Shown here: positions 13,803 to 17,757 of the stretch, piece by piece
Position numbering within the stretch: the stretch's first letter is position 1
Layout: each line of letters opens with the position of its first letter
Assembly (NCBI RefSeq): GCF_041807705.1
Contig: NZ_JBGTYY010000038.1
Location: 1 to 17,757 of the forward strand
DNA length: 17,757 nt
DNA from: Mannheimia sp041807705
GTDB taxonomy: Bacteria; Pseudomonadota; Gammaproteobacteria; Enterobacterales; Pasteurellaceae
Direction: 5' to 3'
Translations under genes and position numbers: made by a program
The notes under the pieces: model-generated
Database searches by the model: none
Told to the model about the DNA's origin: nothing
What the model saw: only the letters and a program-made list of their open reading frames with translations

Positions 13803-13877
13803 CGGAAGATAGATCTTCCGAGCAAGTGTAGCAATCAATAAAGATCTCTCGGAAGGCAACTTTCGAGAGATTTTTTT
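13803..13877 (+). promoter_or_regulatory. his transcription attenuator (pause hairpin, antiterminator, terminator)
   Basis: Three competing stems are visible. Pause stem: CGGAAGAT (13803-13810) with ATCTTCCG (13813-13820). Antiterminator: CTTCCGAG (13815-13822) with CTCGGAAG (13848-13855), perfect 8 bp. Terminator: ATCTCTCG (13844-13851), extended by GAA, with TTT plus CGAGAGAT (13861-13871), followed by seven T. The antiterminator and terminator share 13848-13855, so they exclude each other. Ribosome stalling in hisL would block the first strand and favour the antiterminator. Confidence 0.9.
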
Positions 13878-13900
13878 ATAGATAAAATTTAGGGGTAATA

Positions 13901-14134
13901 ATGCATAGGTGCGTATGTTGTGGTTATAAAACAATTGATGGAAGAGGCGATTATGAGATCTATCCAGTTGGTTTTTTGGAAGATGATGGTTTAGATATTT
14001 CAGAACTATATATTCCTTCGGGAGCTAACAATGGATTAACCATAAAAGAAGGAAGAGTTAATTATCGCGAATTTGGGGCTTGTAAAATTGATTTTATCGG
14101 AAATGTTCGCCCACCTAAAGATGAGGAAAAATAA
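13901..14134 (+). CDS. Small CPCC-type cysteine-rich protein with a degenerate metal site
   Basis: 77 residues. The start MHRCVCCGYKTIDGRGDYEI, then PVGFLEDDGLD, then NYREFGAC, matches from memory the cysteine-rich CPCC family (typical: CPCCGY, RGxYxICPVCFWEDD, EFGAC). In this copy the first cluster is CVCC. The second CxxC is changed to Y-P-V-G, so a four-cysteine zinc site seems impossible as written. The function of the family is not established. It lies between the his attenuator and hisC, where hisG-hisD would normally be, so attenuated transcripts would read through it. The ribosome site AGGGG is about 6 bases before the ATG. Its AT-rich composition contrasts with the GC-rich hisC that follows, suggesting separate origins. 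Confidence 0.6.
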   Translation: MHRCVCCGYKTIDGRGDYEIYPVGFLEDDGLDISELYIPSGANNGLTIKEGRVNYREFGACKIDFIGNVRPPKDEEK

Positions 14135-14165
14135 AGTGTAATAGGATTTTTCCTATATTTTAATT

Positions 14166-14270
14166 CCTAGCACGAGCCGTGCTAGGTTGAATAAACCCAG
14201 TCGCTTTGCGACTGTCGCAGAGAGCCGCAGAGCGGCTCAGATTAACGAACCCCATACGGCTCGTATGGGG
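14166..14270. repeat. Four-hairpin palindromic element, copy A (REPIN-like)
   Basis: Four perfect hairpins in 105 bp: H1 14166-14186 (CCTAGCACG, loop AGC, CGTGCTAGG); H2 14198-14214 (CAGTCGC, TTT, GCGACTG); H3 14222-14238 (GAGCCGC, AGA, GCGGCTC); H4 14250-14270 (CCCCATACG, GCT, CGTATGGGG). The core of H4 (ACGGCTCGT) is the reverse complement of the core of H1, and H3 resembles an inverted H2. The element is thus two H1-H2 units in opposite orientation. It ends at the hisC ribosome site (AGGAAGG, 14271-14277). No T-run follows the hairpins. A second copy lies at 15322-15436. Confidence 0.85.
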
Positions 14271-14284
14271 AGGAAGGAAATAAT

Positions 14285-15346
14285 ATGACAATTTCTCAAC
14301 TTTCCCGCAAAAACATTCAAGCCCTCACCCCTTACCAATCGGCACGGCGTTTGGGGGGCAGTGGCGATGTGTGGCTGAATGCCAATGAATATGCCCTTTC
14401 GCCAAACTTTGATTTAACCGACCGCACTTTTAACCGCTACCCTGAGCCACAACCGCAGGCGGTGATTGAAGGTTACGCCCAATATGCAGGCGTTGCACCT
14501 GAAAATGTGCTGGTTTCCCGTGGGGGCGATGAGAGTATTGAGCTGATTATCCGTGCCTTTTGTGAGGCAAACGACAGCATTCTCTACTGCCCACCGACCT
14601 ACGGAATGTACGCCGTGAGTGCCGACACCTGTGGCATTGCCACCAAAACCGTGCCTTTAACCGCCGATTTCCAGTTGGATTTAGCCCAAATCAAAGCTAA
14701 CCTCGAGGGCGTGAAAGTGGTGTTTGTGTGCAGCCCGAACAACCCAACTGGCAACCTGATCAAGCGGTCGGATGTGCTCGAACTTTTGCAAATCACCGCA
14801 GGCAAAGCGATTGTGGTGGTGGACGAAGCCTACATCGAATTTTGCCCTGAAGCGAGCTTGGTCGGCGAATTGGCGAATTTCCCACATTTGGCAATTATCC
14901 GCACCCTCTCCAAAGCCTTTGCCTTGGCAGGCTTGCGTTGTGGTTTCACCCTTGCCAATGCGGAGCTGATCGGTGTGTTACAAAAAGTGATTGCACCTTA
15001 CCCACTGCCTGTGCCTGTTTCCGACATCGCCGCCCAAGCCCTTTCCCCACAAGGCATTGAGCAAATGAAAACCCGAGTGGCGGAAGTGATCACCCTGCGT
15101 GCTGAATTGCAAAAAAATCTGGAAAACTTACCGCTTGTAGAACAAGTTTTTGACAGTGAAGCCAACTATCTCCTATTCAAGTGCCAAGACGGACAAAAGG
15201 TCTTCAAAGCGCTTTGGGAGCAAGGCATTATTTTGCGTGACCAACACAAAGCGTTAGGATTGCAAAATTGCATTCGGATTACGGTGGGGGCGAGAGAGGA
15301 GAATCAGCGTGTGATTGATTACCTAGGACGAGCCGTCCTAGGCTAA
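14285..15346 (+). CDS. hisC: Histidinol-phosphate aminotransferase
   Basis: HisC converts imidazole acetol phosphate to histidinol phosphate with glutamate as amino donor, using PLP. It is 353 residues (E. coli 356) of fold-type I aminotransferase. SPNNPTGN and VVDEAYIEF contact the cofactor, RTLSKAFALAGLRCG carries the Schiff-base Lys210, and RITVGAREENQRVI is the C-terminal region. The last residues, LGRAVLG, are encoded by palindrome H1 of repeat copy B instead of the usual family end (E. coli VIDALRAEQV). hisC is markedly richer in GC than the genes to its left. It carries an exact Apl uptake core (15130-15138, reverse) and one exact H. influenzae-type core (14421-14429, reverse). Confidence 0.95.
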   Translation: MTISQLSRKNIQALTPYQSARRLGGSGDVWLNANEYALSPNFDLTDRTFNRYPEPQPQAVIEGYAQYAGVAPENVLVSRGGDESIELIIRAFCEANDSILYCPPTYGMYAVSADTCGIATKTVPLTADFQLDLAQIKANLEGVKVVFVCSPNNPTGNLIKRSDVLELLQITAGKAIVVVDEAYIEFCPEASLVGELANFPHLAIIRTLSKAFALAGLRCGFTLANAELIGVLQKVIAPYPLPVPVSDIAAQALSPQGIEQMKTRVAEVITLRAELQKNLENLPLVEQVFDSEANYLLFKCQDGQKVFKALWEQGIILRDQHKALGLQNCIRITVGAREENQRVIDYLGRAVLG

Positions 15347-15436
15347 CTAAACCCAGCCGCTTTGCGGCTGATAATGAAAAATAAAAGAGCTGCAAAGCAG
15401 CTCGGATTATCTAGCCTTGCACGGCTCGTGCTAGGC
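15322..15436. repeat. Four-hairpin palindromic element, copy B (REPIN-like), overlapping hisC
   Basis: Same layout as copy A: H1 15322-15342 (CCTAGGACG, AGC, CGTCCTAGG); H2 15354-15370 (CAGCCGC, TTT, GCGGCTG); H3 15387-15403 (GAGCTGC, AAA, GCAGCTC); H4 15415-15435 (CCTTGCACG, GCT, CGTGCTAGG, one mismatch, plus an outer G-C pair at 15414/15436). Between the copies H1, H2 and H3 each differ by a base-pair swap that keeps pairing. H1 lies inside the hisC reading frame and the hisC stop is at 15344-15346. The element ends 6 bases before the hisB ribosome site AGGAGG (15443-15448). Confidence 0.85.
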
Positions 15437-15453
15437 ACTTACAGGAGGAAAAC

Positions 15454-16542
15454 ATGCAACCCACCCTTTTTATCGACCGTGACGGCACATTAATTGATGA
15501 GCCAAAAACCGATTTTCAAATCGACAGCCTTGAAAAGCTCAAATTCGAGAAAAACGTGATTCCTGCCCTGCTCAAACTCAAGGGTAAATACCGTTTTGTG
15601 ATGGTCTCGAACCAAGACGGCTTAGGCACGAGTTCGTTCCCACAGGCAGATTTCGACAAACCTCATAATGCGATGATGGCGTTGTTCAACTCGCAAGGGA
15701 TTGAGTTTGATGATGTGCTGATTTGTCCGCATAAGCCGGAAGATGGCTGCGATTGTCGCAAACCGCACACCAAACTGCTGCAAAAATACATAGATCGCCA
15801 ACTGTTCGACCCAGCCAACAGCTTTGTGATTGGCGATCGTGCCACCGATGTGCAACTGGCGGAAAACCTTGGCATTCGGGCGTTGCAATATCACCCTGAA
15901 AAGCTGAATTGGGATTTGATTGCCGAAAAACTGCTGGGCGAAGCCGTCACCAACATTGGCGAGCGACCAAAGCGCTTTGCCGAAGTTATCCGTAAAACCA
16001 AAGAGACCGACATCAAAGTGCAAGTGTGGCTGGACGAAACGGGCAATAACGAAATCAGCACCGGCGTGGGCTTTTTCGACCATATGCTCGACCAAATCGC
16101 CACCCACGGTGGTTTCAGAATGAACATCACCACCAAAGGCGACTTGTGGATTGACGAACATCACACGGTGGAAGACACCGCTCTCGCCCTCGGCACAGCG
16201 TTAAAACAAGCGATTGGCGACAAACGCGGCATCGCCCGTTTCGGCTTCGTGTTGCCGATGGACGAAAGCCGTGCAGAATGTGCGATGGACTTATCGGGCA
16301 GACCGTTCATCAAGTTCAAAGCCGATTTCAAACGCGACAAAGTAGGCGATTTCAGCACTGAACTCACCGAACACTTCTTCCAATCCATCGCCTTCACGAT
16401 GCTCGCCACCCTGCACATCAAAGCTTGCGGCTCCAACGACCACCACAAAATCGAAAGCCTGTTCAAAGTCTTCGGCAGAACGCTCAGACAGTGCATTCGT
16501 ATTGAAGGGAATGAGTTGCCGAGTAGTAAAGGAGTTTTATAA
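15454..16542 (+). CDS. hisB: Bifunctional histidinol-phosphatase / imidazoleglycerol-phosphate dehydratase
   Basis: HisB catalyses two steps of histidine synthesis. The N-terminal HAD phosphatase (about 1-165) has FIDRDGTLID (Asp8, Asp10) and the zinc-binding cluster CPHKPEDGCDCRKPH. The C-terminal dehydratase (about 168-362) has the two metal-binding motifs EHHTVEDTA (His236-His237) and NDHHKIESLFK (His330-His331). It is 362 residues (E. coli 355). AGGAGG sits 6 bases before the ATG, the strongest ribosome site in the window. It is probably co-transcribed with hisC across repeat copy B. The next his genes (hisH, hisA, hisF, hisI) do not follow. Confidence 0.96.
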   Translation: MQPTLFIDRDGTLIDEPKTDFQIDSLEKLKFEKNVIPALLKLKGKYRFVMVSNQDGLGTSSFPQADFDKPHNAMMALFNSQGIEFDDVLICPHKPEDGCDCRKPHTKLLQKYIDRQLFDPANSFVIGDRATDVQLAENLGIRALQYHPEKLNWDLIAEKLLGEAVTNIGERPKRFAEVIRKTKETDIKVQVWLDETGNNEISTGVGFFDHMLDQIATHGGFRMNITTKGDLWIDEHHTVEDTALALGTALKQAIGDKRGIARFGFVLPMDESRAECAMDLSGRPFIKFKADFKRDKVGDFSTELTEHFFQSIAFTMLATLHIKACGSNDHHKIESLFKVFGRTLRQCIRIEGNELPSSKGVL

Positions 16543-16548
16543 TCACCG

Positions 16549-16572
16549 TAGGGGCGGGTCCTGTGCCCGCCC
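16549..16572. repeat. GTAGGGG-type GC-rich hairpin repeat
   Basis: GTAGGGGCGGG, with GGGCGGG (16552-16558) pairing with CCCGCCC (16566-16572) across TCCTGTG. There is no T-run. It starts like the palindrome at 267-296 and is probably another member of a dispersed intergenic repeat. Confidence 0.6.
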
Positions 16573-16574
16573 GG

Positions 16575-16583
16575 AAGTGCGGT
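16575..16583 (+). repeat. H. influenzae-type uptake core
   Basis: AAGTGCGGT at 16575-16583, followed by TGAAATTTGC, is an exact core of the Haemophilus influenzae-type uptake sequence. Most uptake sequences in the window are the other (Apl) type. The only other exact Hin-type core I see is in hisC (14421-14429). Confidence 0.6.
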
Positions 16584-16613
16584 TGAAATTTGCAAAGTTT
16601 TTGGGGAAGATTA

Positions 16614-17648
16614 ATGATTAATAAACAACAAATTACTCTAGTATTAGCAAAATTAAATGAATATAAGTCATTATTATCGGATACTGATGCTATTGAATTA
16701 GGTAAAGCTGATTTTTGTATAGATGTATTAGAAAGATTTGAAGCTAACTATGAAGAATGGATAAAGTCATGTCCTCTTAGTAATCACAGTGTTTCTAAAT
16801 ATATCTCTGAGAAATATATTGGAGCTAATGGAATTTCAGATGAATTATATTTATCTTGTGCTAGGTTTTTAAGGGAATATGTATTTTTATTAGAAAGGAA
16901 AGGGATAAGAGAGAGTTGGGTTAATGGAGACTGGTCATTATTTAGAAGTAATGCTGCTGAGTCTATAAGACCTGAGAATAGGTTATATCTAGATTATATT
17001 CTAAATGGTAGGTTTGATATTGATATTCTCAATAATTTATTGGGGGATAGATCATATGAGGCTTTTTTGAACTATGAAAAAAATTTAAAAGAATATGAAG
17101 AAAAATCAGAAATCATTCAACGTAATTTAACTGCTAGAACTAGTCGCTTAGAGAGTTTCTTAGAAGATAAGGAGAAAAAAGTTAATGCTCTTGCAAATCT
17201 CTTAGAAAAGTATAAGACTGCATTTAATTTTGTCGGTTTATATGATGGATTCAATAATTTGTCAGAAATTAAGAATAATCAAAAGAAGGCAACATATTAC
17301 TTTTCTATATTTTTAGGTTTTCTTTTGATTCTTATTCCTTTTCTATCAATTATTTTACAGAGTCATATGGGATTTTGGGTTAGTGATACAGTTTTTGATT
17401 TCAAAACATTAACAGTAACTAGTCAATTTAATTGGGTGAAGATTTTACCTGTTTTAGGTCTAGAATTTATTTTGATATATTTTTTTAGAATAGTTTTAAA
17501 TAGGCTTAATACCCTTCAAACAGAAATAATTCAGATTGAGTTAAGAAAGTCACTATGTCAGTTTATACAAGAATATGCTAAATATGCTAAGGAATTAAGA
17601 GAGCAATCATCTAGTGATAGTCAAGAAAAAATTAAGGGGCTGTCCTAG
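16614..17648 (+). CDS. Unrecognised two-helix membrane protein with coiled coil
   Basis: 344 residues; I do not recognise the family. The N-terminal half (1-145) is soluble and mixed in charge. A long charged helical stretch (about 148-202, with EKNLKEYEEKSEIIQRNLTA and EDKEKKVNALANLLEKYKTA) looks like a coiled coil. Two hydrophobic segments follow, about 226-249 (YYFSIFLGFLLILIPFLSII) and 275-297 (VKILPVLGLEFILIYFFRIV), separated by a short polar loop, then a charged tail. This suggests an inner-membrane hairpin with both large ends on the same side, probably cytoplasmic. GGGGAAGA precedes the ATG at 16614. The gene is very AT-rich and uses many AGA and ATA codons, unlike hisB or tig, suggesting transfer. 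The last residues GLS and the stop come from the IS end, so the C-terminus is truncated or altered. Confidence 0.7.
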   Translation: MINKQQITLVLAKLNEYKSLLSDTDAIELGKADFCIDVLERFEANYEEWIKSCPLSNHSVSKYISEKYIGANGISDELYLSCARFLREYVFLLERKGIRESWVNGDWSLFRSNAAESIRPENRLYLDYILNGRFDIDILNNLLGDRSYEAFLNYEKNLKEYEEKSEIIQRNLTARTSRLESFLEDKEKKVNALANLLEKYKTAFNFVGLYDGFNNLSEIKNNQKKATYYFSIFLGFLLILIPFLSIILQSHMGFWVSDTVFDFKTLTVTSQFNWVKILPVLGLEFILIYFFRIVLNRLNTLQTEIIQIELRKSLCQFIQEYAKYAKELREQSSSDSQEKIKGLS

Positions 17649-17757
17649 ATAACGACTAAAACTTCCATTTAGGTTAAGATAACCTTATGAGAAAAAGTCG
17701 TCTAAGTCAGTACAAACAACATAAACTCATAGAGCTGTTTGTAGCAGGCGTAACTGC
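17636..17757 (+). mobile_element. Left end of an IS1595-family (IS1016-like) insertion sequence, partial
   Basis: The terminus GGGGCTGTCCTAGATAACG starts at 17636 and resembles IS1016-type inverted repeats as I remember them. It is followed 51 bases later by a transposase start. AGGTTA-AGA-TAACCT (17671-17685) is a small dyad around a possible -10 (TAAGAT, 17675-17680) for the transposase. The rest, including the right inverted repeat and target duplication, is outside the window. Confidence 0.75.
17687..17757 (+). CDS. IS1595-family transposase, N-terminal fragment
   Basis: The frame MRKSRLSQYKQHKLIELFVA followed by GVT runs off the window end after 23 codons. This N-terminus is typical of IS1016/IS1595-family transposases, whose early region holds a helix-turn-helix (ELFVAGVTART...) followed by the DDE-type catalytic domain. 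Only the first part of the recognition region is visible, so intactness cannot be judged. It is in the same orientation as the preceding orphan gene. Confidence 0.75.
   Translation, partial: MRKSRLSQYKQHKLIELFVAGVT

Noticed and set aside
14141..14156. ATAGGA/TCCTAT hairpin after the CPCC gene as a terminator
   Set aside because: The stem is six A-T-rich pairs with no clear T-run. It is too weak to call and would cut hisC off from the attenuator.
14166..15436. CRISPR array
   Set aside because: Only two structured copies, separated by a whole gene, with internal palindromes and no regular short spacers.
15622..16164. Minus-strand open frame of 180 codons inside hisB
   Set aside because: The hisB frame has unmistakable catalytic motifs. 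The antisense frame arises from GC-rich codon bias and shows no protein-like motifs.

Overview
The window is chromosomal DNA from a member of the Pasteurellaceae, most likely the Mannheimia/Actinobacillus/Glaesserella side of the family. The main evidence is the repeated DNA-uptake core ACAAGCGGT, which is the Actinobacillus pleuropneumoniae type, often followed by AT-rich tails ending in TTTTGCAAA. The gene neighbourhoods (yibN-secB-gpsA-cysE; rsmC divergent from holD-rimI) are gammaproteobacterial, and the tmRNA tag reads ANDEQYALAA. Species assignment is inference.

Layout. 1-189 is the 3' end of an EF-Tu gene with its terminator. 498-1796 is trigger factor (tig) with a good sigma70 promoter. 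1887-4787 carries a rhodanese-like membrane protein (yibN-like), secB, gpsA and cysE, with a terminator between secB and gpsA. 4865-5231 is tmRNA (ssrA) on the minus strand. 5386-6713 is an organophosphate:phosphate antiporter-like MFS gene broken by a one-base frameshift. 6846-7808 is rpoH, encoding sigma32 with an unusual acidic N-terminal extension, followed by a small DUF3144-like gene. kdsC (minus) and yggS (plus) are divergent, with overlapping promoters. typA/bipA (9761-11608) has a terminator-like hairpin in its leader. holD-rimI (minus) diverge from rsmC (plus).

From 13679 the window enters a rearranged histidine locus. A complete his attenuator, with leader peptide MNFNCTSHHHHHFP, antiterminator and terminator, is present. 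The next genes are a small CPCC-like protein, hisC and hisB. hisG and hisD, normally first in the operon, are absent here. After hisB come an AT-rich orphan gene (coiled coil plus two membrane segments) and the left end of an IS1595-family (IS1016-like) insertion sequence, rather than hisH-hisA-hisF-hisI.

The most striking undescribed-looking structure is a pair of four-hairpin palindromic elements. One lies immediately before hisC and the other overlaps the end of hisC and fills the hisC-hisB gap. Each is arranged H1-H2-H2'-H1' (two REP-like units in inverted orientation, as in a REPIN). The copies differ by substitutions that mostly preserve base pairing, and in the second copy the first palindrome is translated as the last residues of HisC.

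Most of the window is housekeeping: protein folding and export, cysteine and phospholipid precursor synthesis, ribosome rescue, heat-shock transcription, lipopolysaccharide (Kdo) synthesis, PLP homeostasis, ribosome-associated GTPase and modification enzymes, and DNA polymerase III. The accessory and rearranged part is the last 4 kb.
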